Shown here piece after piece: positions 10,911 to 18,585 of a stretch of DNA of 64,000 bases. The notes beneath the pieces were generated by a model, which worked only from the letters and a program-made list of their open reading frames with translations, was not told where the DNA came from and made no database searches. The stretch lies in assembly GCA_028280945.1 (NCBI GenBank), contig JANQKV010000006.1, positions 27,028 to 91,027 on the forward strand, in the 5' to 3' direction. Numbering within the stretch: the stretch's first letter is position 1; the number at the start of each line of letters is the position of its first letter. The position numbers and the translations under genes were made by a program. The DNA is from Opitutaceae bacterium (GTDB lineage Bacteria; Verrucomicrobiota; Verrucomicrobiia; Opitutales; Opitutaceae).

Positions 10911-10967
10911 CGTTCAGGGAGATTTCGCGATGCTTGGTTTTTTTATAAAAATCAATTGAAGAAATTT

Positions 10968-10994
10968 TGAACGAATCCGCGGGGCCTCCGTCTA
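10968..10994 (+). promoter_or_regulatory. ECF-sigma-like promoter, copy B
   Basis: TGAAC (10968-10972), 16-base spacer, CGTCTA (10989-10994). The flanks match copy A (AATTTTGA before the -35, CGGGG in the spacer, CGTCTAYCT at the -10), so the promoters were duplicated or are under the same selection. An A/T-rich tract (10939-10951) could act as an UP element. Confidence 0.55.
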
Positions 10995-11000
10995 TCTGGT

Positions 11001-11074
11001 CGTTCAAGGTTTAGTTTTTAGGTTTGCTTGGTGTTAGGTCTAAAGGGCGTCCGCAATGGGCGCCCTTTACTTTT
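11001..11074 (+). ncRNA. Putative small RNA B (about 75 nt)
   Basis: A shorter paralogue of small RNA A. The 20-nt block GGTTTGCTTGGTGTTAGGTC at 11021-11040 is identical, while the preceding 5' part differs. It ends in a hairpin (AAAGGGCGTCC/GGGCGCCCTTT, 11042-11068, one G-U pair, loop GCAAT) followed by ACTTTT, a good intrinsic terminator. Start position is inferred from the promoter. Confidence 0.6.
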
Positions 11075-11229
11075 GCCCAGCCGGGAGCCTATTTCCGTAA
11101 CCCAATCGTCAAATTTCAGTCCAAATTCGGCGATTGACGGACCCAAATGAACTGCTCTGGTGGCGGTGTTCTTTGCCAGTTTGTGGTCAGTCGGGAGGTC
11201 CCATTCAACCCTGGTGCCTCCATCTGACC

Positions 11230-11445
11230 ATGAATGAACACAACAGAAACCCATTCCTGAATCATCAGACGTTTGGCATGATCCACGGATTCGAGGCTTA
11301 CATTGGTCTTCGAATCGCCGAGGCCGAACGCCAGCGGATTCGGGAAAAGGAATCCTCGGTTCGAGAGAACCCCGGAAAATGGACCTTCCGTTTTCCGCGG
11401 CGTCTCTGGCGCCGTCGCCAACCGAATCGGGTTTCCGCTCAATAA
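11230..11445 (+). CDS. Small hypothetical protein (71 residues)
   Basis: An ATG-started ORF of 71 codons ending TAA, followed within 10 bases by a good terminator. The protein is basic, with an N-terminal part (MNEHNRNPFLNHQTF), a helical charged middle (RIAEAERQRIREKES) and an arginine-rich tail (RRLWRRRQP). No known domain was recognised. Position right after the small-RNA pair and before a terminator suggests a genuine short transcript, but conservation is needed to be sure. No clear Shine-Dalgarno sequence is visible. Confidence 0.5.
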   Translation: MNEHNRNPFLNHQTFGMIHGFEAYIGLRIAEAERQRIREKESSVRENPGKWTFRFPRRLWRRRQPNRVSAQ

Positions 11446-11454
11446 GTAAACGAC

Positions 11455-11491
11455 CCGCCCGTGGCCTCACCGCCGCGGGCGGTTTTATTTT
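11455..11491 (+). terminator. Terminator after the small ORF
   Basis: Stem CCGCCCG/CGGGCGG (11455-11461 and 11476-11482) with a 14-base loop, followed by TTTTATTTT. It ends rightward transcription before the leftward SMP-30 gene. Confidence 0.8.
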
Positions 11492-12375
11492 GGGGAGTCG
11501 GGAGAAGGGATGGAGCAGGGGGGCGCCGCCACCCCGCGGGTCCCTGTATCCACACAAAAGATGCCCCCGGCCAGGGGCTGTTCCTGCAACGCCGCCTCAT
11601 CCAATCCACCGCGGGCAGACGTGATGAAAAGGGTCCGGTATTCCGGACCACCAAAACAGCAGGAGGTCACCTGGGTGACGGGCAGGTCGACTTGATCGAT
11701 GATCCCGCCGGTCCGGCCGTCGATCTGCAGCACCGCCGACCCTCCCCAGATGGCCAGCCAAACATTGCCCTCAACGTCGATGCTGAGTCCGTCGGGCAAT
11801 CCGCCGTCACGCGGAAACGATCGAAGGATGCGCGGATCGCTTAACGCGTGACTGTCTGCATCGTAGTCAAAAACCGTCAGCTCGTAGGCTTTGGAGTCTA
11901 CGTAAAAAAACCGCGTGCCGTCCGGCGACCAGCCCAGTCCGTTCGACAGGGTAACACCGCGGCGAATGATTTGCAGGGCACCCGATTGATCCGCGCGATA
12001 CAGCGCCGCGGTTTTCCGGGAATCGTCGAGAGCCGCACTTCCCACCCAGGGATGTCCATCGGGTCCACAGAACCCGTCGTTGAAGCGATGGTGCGGGGGC
12101 AACCCGGGGATCTCATGATCGATGGGCAGAACCTTGCCGGTTGGAGCGTGCAGCCAGGCGCAGTCACGTTCCCGCGCGGTCCACCACCAGCCGTCCCGGG
12201 CCGGCAACGCCACCCCCAACGTGGTCCCGACTTCCCAATGGCAGATCGTGCCGTCGGAGGAATCCCGGCGGAAAAGCCGTCCTTCCGTGATGTTGACCCA
12301 CCAAAGCGCATCTTCCTGCCAGACCGGCCCCTCGGCCAGATCGTGTCGAACATCAGTGTAAAGCGTGGCTTTCAT
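11485..12375 (-). CDS. SMP-30/gluconolactonase family protein
   Basis: A six-bladed propeller of the SMP-30/gluconolaconase/LRE family, usually metal-dependent sugar lactonases. Characteristic parts: LAEGPVW near residue 14 (metal-binding Glu), TTLGVALP, FNDG, LSNGLGWSPDG (metal-binding Asn) and GGLPDGLSIDVEGNVW (metal-binding Asp). No signal peptide, so cytoplasmic. It is the third gene of a leftward operon with the D-threonine-aldolase-like and amidohydrolase genes (22-bp gap upstream). A lactonase step in acid-sugar or hydroxyacid catabolism is likely; the substrate is unknown. Confidence 0.88.
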   Translation of the reverse strand: MKATLYTDVRHDLAEGPVWQEDALWWVNITEGRLFRRDSSDGTICHWEVGTTLGVALPARDGWWWTARERDCAWLHAPTGKVLPIDHEIPGLPPHHRFNDGFCGPDGHPWVGSAALDDSRKTAALYRADQSGALQIIRRGVTLSNGLGWSPDGTRFFYVDSKAYELTVFDYDADSHALSDPRILRSFPRDGGLPDGLSIDVEGNVWLAIWGGSAVLQIDGRTGGIIDQVDLPVTQVTSCCFGGPEYRTLFITSARGGLDEAALQEQPLAGGIFCVDTGTRGVAAPPCSIPSPDSPK

Positions 12376-12397
12376 GGGCAGGGAGGCGGTGAGGTGG

Positions 12398-13489
12398 TCA
12401 CTGGCTTTTGCCGCGGGCGTCCACGGGCCAGGTGCTGCGGATCTTATTTTCCGGCCCCACCAGCTGAACTTCGTCTGTCAGGTTCACCACCGTGCAAACG
12501 TGAGCGGGCACCAAAAGGATTCGATCGCCTACGTTGACCTGTCCCAGATCCTCTCCCCGCACATAGCCATGCTCCTCATTGACCTTGAAGACTTCTAATT
12601 TCCGACCGTCGGCCGGGATCGCCGAAATACCTTGGGCTGTGCGGTCGGAAGAAAAGGTTTTCGAACCCGCGTCGATCAGGGCCAGGTCGGGTGTGGGTTT
12701 GTCAACCACGGTGGCGAGCACCTGCAGTGCCACATTTTCCCACGGCATGACGTTGGCATTTTGCGTGAGGGAAAGATCGCCAAAAACATAGGCACCTGGC
12801 CGCACCGCCTGCACGCGTCCGGCCGCGACATCCACCACGGCGCGGGCACTCACGCTGCAGCCGGGCCACACCTCCAGCGTAGGATCTATGGCGTCTCGCA
12901 AGCCGCAGATTCGATCCAGCAGCCTTTCCACGTCTTCAACCCGCTGGCTGTGATTGGCACCGTAAAACTGCCCTTCGTGACTGTAGAGTCCTGTCAGCTC
13001 CAACAACGGATCCGCGTCGATTGTTGAGGCCACCCTTTGGGCGGACTCATCGCGACGGATCCCCTCGCGATCGAGTCCGGTATCCAATGCCAACATAACC
13101 TTAAACCGACGATTCACCTTCCGAATCAACGGCTGAAACACCTCCAGGTGGGCTTCGCTGGTCACCGCGAGCCGCAATTCTTCAAGGTGTTCGGCCAAGG
13201 CCGCGATGCGATTGGCCTGCCGGTGATCGACCAGGGAATGCGCGAGAAAGATCTCGCGCACGCCGCTGGCCAGCATGGCCTCCGCCTCCCCGAGTTTGGC
13301 ACAGGTCAGGCCCTTGGCCCCCAGTTCCAATTGTCGCCGGGCGATCGGGACCAGCTTGTGTGTCTTGATGTGGGGACGCAGGTCGATGCCCGCTTGGTCG
13401 CAGGCCGTCTGCATGGTGTGCAGGTTGGCCTCGAGTCGATCCTCGCGGACGAGAATGCTGGGGGTGGGCAGGTCGTCGACAGCAGTCAT
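12398..13489 (-). CDS. D-threonine aldolase / D-serine dehydratase-like PLP enzyme
   Basis: A fold-III PLP enzyme of the alanine-racemase N-terminal/DSD1 family that acts on D-beta-hydroxy amino acids (D-threonine, D-serine, 3-hydroxyaspartate). The N-terminal barrel has PTPSILVREDRLEANL and the PLP lysine in RPHIKTHK. The C-terminal domain carries PAHVCTVVNL, whose His and Cys match the zinc ligands of D-serine dehydratase. Length 363 residues is normal. It lies between the amidohydrolase (39-bp gap) and SMP-30 genes. Which D-amino acid it uses cannot be read from sequence alone. Confidence 0.88.
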   Translation of the reverse strand: MTAVDDLPTPSILVREDRLEANLHTMQTACDQAGIDLRPHIKTHKLVPIARRQLELGAKGLTCAKLGEAEAMLASGVREIFLAHSLVDHRQANRIAALAEHLEELRLAVTSEAHLEVFQPLIRKVNRRFKVMLALDTGLDREGIRRDESAQRVASTIDADPLLELTGLYSHEGQFYGANHSQRVEDVERLLDRICGLRDAIDPTLEVWPGCSVSARAVVDVAAGRVQAVRPGAYVFGDLSLTQNANVMPWENVALQVLATVVDKPTPDLALIDAGSKTFSSDRTAQGISAIPADGRKLEVFKVNEEHGYVRGEDLGQVNVGDRILLVPAHVCTVVNLTDEVQLVGPENKIRSTWPVDARGKSQ

Positions 13490-13528
13490 GGAGTGGTGTT
13501 GCCCAACTGGCTGGTGCCCATGCCGCTG

Positions 13529-14542
13529 CTACTTCTGAACAAAAGGGTGTTCATCGGGAAGTAGCAGGTAGTTGAGCACGTTGTCGTGGGTCACTTTGTG
13601 GAGCAGGTCCGGAGGCAGGGCGCTGAGACAGTCCGCCTCCTCCGCGTAAGTGCTACGCAGGGACATGTCCTGGTCGACGTAACTCTGGAAGGGGGAGTCC
13701 GACCCCCACATCAATTTGTTCGGATAAGCCTCGGCCAAGGTGCGAAGCACTGCGGCCGGATCCTCATAATCAGCCTCGATGCGGCGGTCGGGCGGGGCGA
13801 CGGCAGGAAAACCCTGGACTGCAAGTTCGCAGTGAATGCGGTGAGCGGAACAGTCGAACCACGTGTTGGGTAGGGCGGCCACCCGGTCGAGGCACTCACG
13901 GTCAAATCGGCAGGAGTGAGCGAGATTGAATCGTACGTTCGGGGTGGACTCGGCCACTTGCAGAATGTCACTGGCCTGAGACCAGGTGTCGGCGGGATCC
14001 ACGCTGGAGTGGATGACAAAGGGAAGATTGAACTCGGCGGCAAACTCGAGGAACCCGCGGCCTTCGTCCAACAGTGCGGTCACACGCGACTTGATCATGG
14101 TCGCCTGAATCTTCAGGCCGTAAAACGGAAAGCGCTTCCGCAGCTCCCGCAGTTTGGCAAGCTGGCCGGCGGGTTCGCGCAGGGGGTCCAGAATAACAAA
14201 CGGCAGCGTGTGTGCGCCCAGGTCGGGGTAGAGCTCATAGACCTCGCGCAGCATCCGCTCGTTTTCGAAGGCGTAGGGCACGGTCTCCAAGCCTCCCGGG
14301 AGGAGTTGCCGACTGCGCATCGCGGCCAGATCAAATGTGAGATTAACGACCATGGGAAAGACCACCCAACGATCCACCCCACAGCGGCGTCCTTCGGTCA
14401 CGAGAGCAGGAAGGTCCTGCGCGTAGGGGTGAAAGCCGTTCAGGTAAAAATAGGGATCCACCCCCAGGTGGTTGTGGCAGTCGATGATCACGGAAGAAAA
14501 CAGACGTTGATCATGATGGGAACCCAATAGCCCCGCCCGCAA
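13529..14542 (-). CDS. Amidohydrolase-2 family TIM-barrel hydrolase
   Basis: A metal-dependent hydrolase or decarboxylase of the amidohydrolase 2 family (relatives: ACMSD, 2-pyrone-4,6-dicarboxylate lactonase). Visible motifs: IIDCHNHLG at the N-terminus (HxH), IHSSVDP and NLAHSC in the middle, and WGSDSPF near the C-terminus. The longest frame starts at a TTG (14542) with a GGAGGG Shine-Dalgarno 9 bases upstream; a GTG at 14491 directly before IIDCHNH is the alternative. First gene of the leftward operon, with a palindrome pair upstream. Confidence 0.85.
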   Translation of the reverse strand: MRAGLLGSHHDQRLFSSVIIDCHNHLGVDPYFYLNGFHPYAQDLPALVTEGRRCGVDRWVVFPMVVNLTFDLAAMRSRQLLPGGLETVPYAFENERMLREVYELYPDLGAHTLPFVILDPLREPAGQLAKLRELRKRFPFYGLKIQATMIKSRVTALLDEGRGFLEFAAEFNLPFVIHSSVDPADTWSQASDILQVAESTPNVRFNLAHSCRFDRECLDRVAALPNTWFDCSAHRIHCELAVQGFPAVAPPDRRIEADYEDPAAVLRTLAEAYPNKLMWGSDSPFQSYVDQDMSLRSTYAEEADCLSALPPDLLHKVTHDNVLNYLLLPDEHPFVQK

Positions 14543-14586
14543 AAGATCAATCCCTCCTCAACCTCTCCTTCTTCTCTCTTACACAA

Positions 14587-14603
14587 TGTTCGTATTACGA
14601 ACA
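14587..14603. promoter_or_regulatory. Palindromic operator-like site 1
   Basis: TGTTCGTATTACGAACA, a 17-bp near-perfect palindrome in the divergent gap between the amidohydrolase and aminotransferase operons, 44 bases upstream of the leftward start. It fits TNGTNNNACNA, the consensus reported for FadR-subfamily GntR regulators. Its centre is 53 bp from site 2, about five helical turns. Confidence 0.65.
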
Positions 14604-14634
14604 AAACTCTTCGATTCGTGTTATATGGCATCTG

Positions 14635-14661
14635 CCAAATGTTCGTAATACGAACATTTGG
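14635..14661. promoter_or_regulatory. Palindromic operator-like site 2
   Basis: Core TGTTCGTAATACGAACA at 14640-14656, extended to a 27-bp palindrome (CCAAATG... ...CATTTGG). Paired with site 1 in the same divergent gap, suggesting cooperative control of both operons by one dimeric regulator, probably GntR-type. No gntR gene is in the window. Confidence 0.7.
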
Positions 14662-14785
14662 CGGTATCGGTATTCGCAGTGTCTGGGGCGGAGTTTCTGC
14701 TGGGCATTGATTTCGAAGGGTTGCACACCGAGACAATTGCGCTGATTTTGATCCACGTAACCGGCCGGTTACTCACCCCGTCGCC

Positions 14786-16132
14786 ATGCCCTATTCGTTT
14801 TCTCGTTCCTCAGCCCTCTTTGAACGTGCCCAACAGCACATTGCCGGCGGTATCAATAGCGGCATCCGCCTGTTGGAGAAACCGGTACCCCTGTATTTTG
14901 ATCGGGGCGACGGCTCCCGGGTTTGGGATGTCGATGGGAATGAGTATATCGATTTTCAGCTGGGACAGGGCGCCTTGCTCTATGGCCATGCGCCGAAGGG
15001 GTTGGCGGATGCGGTTGCTGCCCAAGCGAAGCGCGGCCTGCATTGGGCCGCGCAATCCGAGCTCGAGTTGGAGGTAGCGGAACGCCTGGTCAAAATGGTG
15101 CCGGCGGCGGAGTTGGTGCGCTTCAACAACTCCGCCACCGAAGCCGTCATGGCCGCGTTTCGACTGGCCCGCACGCACACCGGACGCCGGCTGATTCTTC
15201 GCTTCGAGGGCCACTACCACGGATGGAGCGACGAAGGTTTGGTGGGTTTCGCCAACCCGCCCAGCACATGGGATGACCCCGAAAACCCGGCCCGCACCCA
15301 CCCGAGCAAGGGCATCATTTCCGAAGTCACCGACCAGTTCGTCGTGGCGCGCTGGAACGACATCGATCACCTTCGTCGGCGCGTCGAACAGCACAAGGAT
15401 CAGCTCGCTGCGATCGTTTGTGAGCCCGCCATGTGCAACACCTGTTGTATCGAACCAGGCGAGGGCATGTTGGCGGCGATCCGCGAGCTGTGCGACGCGC
15501 ATGGCCTGCTGATGATCGCCGACGAAACGATCACCGGATTTCGTTTTGGCGCCGGCGGCGCCCAGGATTATTACGGTGTAAAACCGGACCTCACCGTTTT
15601 CGGCAAGGCCATCGGCGGCGGCACGCCTTTCGCCGCGCTCGTTGGCACTCGCGCCGCCATGGCCAGGATCATTTCCGGCGAGTCGATGCACGCGGGCACG
15701 TTGAACGCCAACCCGCTGTGTCTCGCCGCCAGTCGCTGGTGCCTCGACGAGGTCCTGGCGCAGGGCCCCGGGCATCCGGCGAACCTGAATCGATTGGGTC
15801 AAAAGCTCATGGCTGGTCTGCGGACACTGGCTGATCAGCATGATATCCCGCTTCGACCCCAGGGACCGGGGTTGGCTTTTCACTCCCTCATGGTGAACCC
15901 GGATCGGCCTGAGCGCGCGGTGGCCAACTACCGTGATTACGCCGAGTTGCAGGATGTTGCCCGCTGGACCCACCTGCGCCGCTGCCTGCTGGAGGAAGGA
16001 GTGCGGGCGATCGAACGTGGTCTTTGGTCAATCAGTCTCGCCCACACGGAAGCGGACATCGACGAAGCCCTGGCCCGGGCCGCTGTTGCCTTTGCGCGCC
16101 ACGCCGAGTCATGGCCCACAAAAGTGGGATAA
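14786..16132 (+). CDS. Class III aminotransferase, glutamate-1-semialdehyde aminomutase-like
   Basis: A fold-I PLP enzyme related to glutamate-1-semialdehyde 2,1-aminomutase. Landmarks: HIAGGINSGIRLL, DVDGNEYIDF, NSATEAVMAA, EGHYHGWSD, DETITGFRFG and the PLP lysine in VFGKAIGGG (Lys274). The usual aminomutase motif after CEP is replaced by AMCNTC, and the context is catabolic, so this is probably an amino-acid-derivative aminotransferase rather than a heme biosynthesis HemL. First gene of a three-gene operon; the M81 gene follows after 22 bp. Confidence 0.88.
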   Translation: MPYSFSRSSALFERAQQHIAGGINSGIRLLEKPVPLYFDRGDGSRVWDVDGNEYIDFQLGQGALLYGHAPKGLADAVAAQAKRGLHWAAQSELELEVAERLVKMVPAAELVRFNNSATEAVMAAFRLARTHTGRRLILRFEGHYHGWSDEGLVGFANPPSTWDDPENPARTHPSKGIISEVTDQFVVARWNDIDHLRRRVEQHKDQLAAIVCEPAMCNTCCIEPGEGMLAAIRELCDAHGLLMIADETITGFRFGAGGAQDYYGVKPDLTVFGKAIGGGTPFAALVGTRAAMARIISGESMHAGTLNANPLCLAASRWCLDEVLAQGPGHPANLNRLGQKLMAGLRTLADQHDIPLRPQGPGLAFHSLMVNPDRPERAVANYRDYAELQDVARWTHLRRCLLEEGVRAIERGLWSISLAHTEADIDEALARAAVAFARHAESWPTKVG

Positions 16133-16154
16133 GCAGCGTTGAAAAGGTTGGGAT

Positions 16155-17663
16155 ATGAGCGGGCGGATTCTCTACGGCGGCCTGTTTCACGAGACCCACA
16201 CGTTTCTGGAAGAAACGACGGACTGGCATGATTTTGAAGTTGTGCGCGGAGAGGCCGTTCTGGCGAAGCAGGGAGATTGCTCGCCTTTGGGTGGTTTCCT
16301 GACCGCGGCGCAGGAGTTGAGTTTTGAGGTCATCCCCACGCTGGACGTGCGGGCCACGCCGAGTGGCACGGTTGCTGATAAGGTGTTTGATCGGTTTTGG
16401 ACCGAATTTGAACCGGTGGCCCGGGAGGCCTTGGCCACCGGAGTGGATGCCATCTTCCTCGTGATGCATGGCGCCATGGCCACCGCTTCGCAGCCGGATG
16501 TGGAGGGCGATCTTCTGGGGCGGATTCGCCAGCTCCCCGGGGCCGCGGAGGTTCCGATATTCGGTGTGTTTGATCTGCATGCCAATTTTTCGTGCCGCAT
16601 GGGACAGTTGGCCAACGGTTTGCTGGCTTACCGGGAGAACCCTCACACCGATGCGCGGGAAAGTGCGATCCGAGCCGTTCACCTGATGAACAAAGCTCTA
16701 AAGCAGGGGGAGATCCCACACATGCTGACCTGTCGTATTCCAATGGTGTGGGCGCCACCGGCAACAGGCACCAGTGACAAACCGATGCGAGCGCTCCGGT
16801 TGGCGGTCGACGAAATCGTGGAGTCTGATCCCACGGTCTGGGCGGGCAATGTGGTGCCGGGCTTCTCCTTCGCCGACACCCCCGACACCGGGTTTTCCTT
16901 GAGTGTGATCTACACGGGCGATTCCGCGGGGCCAGCCGATAGATTGCGGGCGGTGGCTGGACTCGCTTGGGCCAAACGAGAAGAGGGACTGGTTTCGTAT
17001 CCACCTGTTGGTGACGTCCTGCAACAACGGTCGACGGACATCTCGGGTCCGGTCCTGTTGGTCGAGCCTTCCGACAACATTGGCGGGGGCGCTCCGGGTG
17101 ATGGCACCGGTGTCTTGCGCGCTCTGCTGGCACATGACGTGGGCGATGCTCTGGTGGCAATCAATGATCCGGCTGCAGTCCGGGTGCTGGCGGCCCACTG
17201 GATCGGTGAAACCACAAACCTGAATATTGGTGGCAAGGGTTCACCGCTGGATGAGGGACCGGTTCCCTTGGAGGTTACGCTGGTTTCGCGGAGCGAGGGA
17301 ACTTTCGAGCTGGAGGATCCTCACAGTCACCTCGCATCGATGCTGGGATCACGGGTTGAGATGGGGCCCTGTGCGGTGGTGCGCACCGGAGGGATTACGA
17401 TTCTGTTGACCAGCCGCAAAACCCCGCCGTTCGACCTCGGCCAATACCGTAGCCAAGGCATTGAGCCTGCCGATTTTGTGGTCATCGGTGTGAAGGCGGC
17501 GGTGGCGCATCGTCGCGCCTATGACCCCATCGCAGGGGCAAGCTTTGGGGTCGATACCCCGGGGCCCTGCCGCAGCGACGTAACCGCCTTCCCCTGGCGA
17601 TGCCTGCGACGGCCGGCCTGGCCACTGGACCACATTTCCGAACCAACTTTCCTCATCTCATGA
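16155..17663 (+). CDS. M81 family metallopeptidase (MlrC-like)
   Basis: A member of the M81 family, named after MlrC of microcystin degradation, usually found in soil and marine bacteria with amino-acid catabolic genes. Landmarks of the N-terminal catalytic domain: LFHETHTF, MHGAMATA, FDLHANFS and YRENPHTD, which supply likely zinc ligands. The C-terminal MlrC domain has DNIGGGAPGDGT and TSRKTPPFD. Length 502 residues is normal. Its stop overlaps the start of the RidA gene (ATGA). True substrates are unknown for most members; hydrolysis of a small amide is plausible here. Confidence 0.87.
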   Translation: MSGRILYGGLFHETHTFLEETTDWHDFEVVRGEAVLAKQGDCSPLGGFLTAAQELSFEVIPTLDVRATPSGTVADKVFDRFWTEFEPVAREALATGVDAIFLVMHGAMATASQPDVEGDLLGRIRQLPGAAEVPIFGVFDLHANFSCRMGQLANGLLAYRENPHTDARESAIRAVHLMNKALKQGEIPHMLTCRIPMVWAPPATGTSDKPMRALRLAVDEIVESDPTVWAGNVVPGFSFADTPDTGFSLSVIYTGDSAGPADRLRAVAGLAWAKREEGLVSYPPVGDVLQQRSTDISGPVLLVEPSDNIGGGAPGDGTGVLRALLAHDVGDALVAINDPAAVRVLAAHWIGETTNLNIGGKGSPLDEGPVPLEVTLVSRSEGTFELEDPHSHLASMLGSRVEMGPCAVVRTGGITILLTSRKTPPFDLGQYRSQGIEPADFVVIGVKAAVAHRRAYDPIAGASFGVDTPGPCRSDVTAFPWRCLRRPAWPLDHISEPTFLIS

Positions 17664-18052
17664 ACCATCCCGCTGTTTCTTATCCACGCGATGCGGACAC
17701 TCCGGTGTCGCATCTTCCCTTCAGTCCCGCCGTGCAGGTCGGCGACTTGATCTTCGTTTCCGGTCAGGCTTCGGTGGATAAATCCGGTCGGATTGTATCC
17801 GACAGTTTCGAGGGCGAATTTCGCCGCTCGATCGAGAATCTCCGCACCGTTTTGGAATCGGCCGGCAGTGACTTGGCGCACGTGGTGAAGACGCACAACT
17901 TCGTGCGGGAGCCCGAGGATTTGGCGAAGTTCAACGAACTCTACCGCGAATACTTCAGCGCCCCGTATCCCGCTCGAACGACGATCACGAGTTGTCTGCC
18001 GCCCACCCTCAAATTCGAGATGGACTGCATCGCCGTGCCAAAGCCGAACTGA
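17660..18052 (+). CDS. RidA family enamine/imine deaminase
   Basis: RidA (YjgF/YER057c/UK114) proteins hydrolyse reactive enamines and imines released by PLP enzymes such as dehydratases. Visible: FVSGQASVDKSG, ENLRTVLESAGSDLAHVVKT and the active-site arginine in YPARTTI. 130 residues is normal. The frame extends upstream, but the ATG at 17660 overlaps the M81 stop as ATGA, indicating translational coupling. Co-occurrence with a D-amino-acid PLP lyase and an aminotransferase fits detoxification of pathway intermediates. Confidence 0.92.
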   Translation: MNHPAVSYPRDADTPVSHLPFSPAVQVGDLIFVSGQASVDKSGRIVSDSFEGEFRRSIENLRTVLESAGSDLAHVVKTHNFVREPEDLAKFNELYREYFSAPYPARTTITSCLPPTLKFEMDCIAVPKPN

Positions 18053-18585
18053 GCCGTCAGTCTGGTTTTTCCCACGGAATACACAAAAAACACAGAATCC
18101 AGCCTGCAAAAATGAGTGTGATGCGGTGCGTCAGCCCTTTGCTCTTTCTGTTGTAACACCGGCAGGCTAGCGGTTTCACAATGGAACTGAGAGGCAGGGC
18201 TGTTTCTCACAGAAGAGAGCAGAGAGAAGCAGAACTTGGCAGGTGGATCATAAGTTGACCCCTCCGCCGCATGGATTTGCCCACGAAAAGGCACTAAACC
18301 CCAACCCTGAAATTTTTAGTGTTCTTTGGTGTTTTTAGTGGGCTCCAAACCTCAGGCTGACGGCTCATTGCTCTCTGTGCCCACCTCTGCGCCCTCTGTG
18401 TTAAAAAATGCAGTGGAGTGGTTTCTTGGTTGGCTTCGTTGCCTCTCAAGAAACCTGAAACCCAAGTCCCATTCGTTGTCGGGCGTAAAGCCCGACCCAC
18501 AATCAAGTTGCTTCCCCGATGTGGGTCGGGCTTTACGTCCGACAGGTTCTGCTTCTGTAAAAATCACCCGTGGAGTAGGCTTTAT
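18053..18585. other. Gene-free region with repeat fragments
   Basis: 533 bases without a credible ORF between the RidA gene and the symporter gene (convergent). It contains fragments of low-complexity repeats of the CACAGAG/CACGAAG type (near 18071, 18200, 18315 and 18375) and one REP-like inverted repeat near its right end. Confidence 0.6.
18478..18543. repeat. REP-like inverted repeat
   Basis: Two 24-base arms (18478-18501 and 18520-18543, one mismatch) beginning GTCGGGCGTAAAGCCCGACC. Each arm contains its own short palindrome (CGGGC-GTAAA-GCCCG), the layout of paired REP/BIME elements. It lies 42 bases downstream of the symporter stop and could also stop transcription. Confidence 0.75.
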
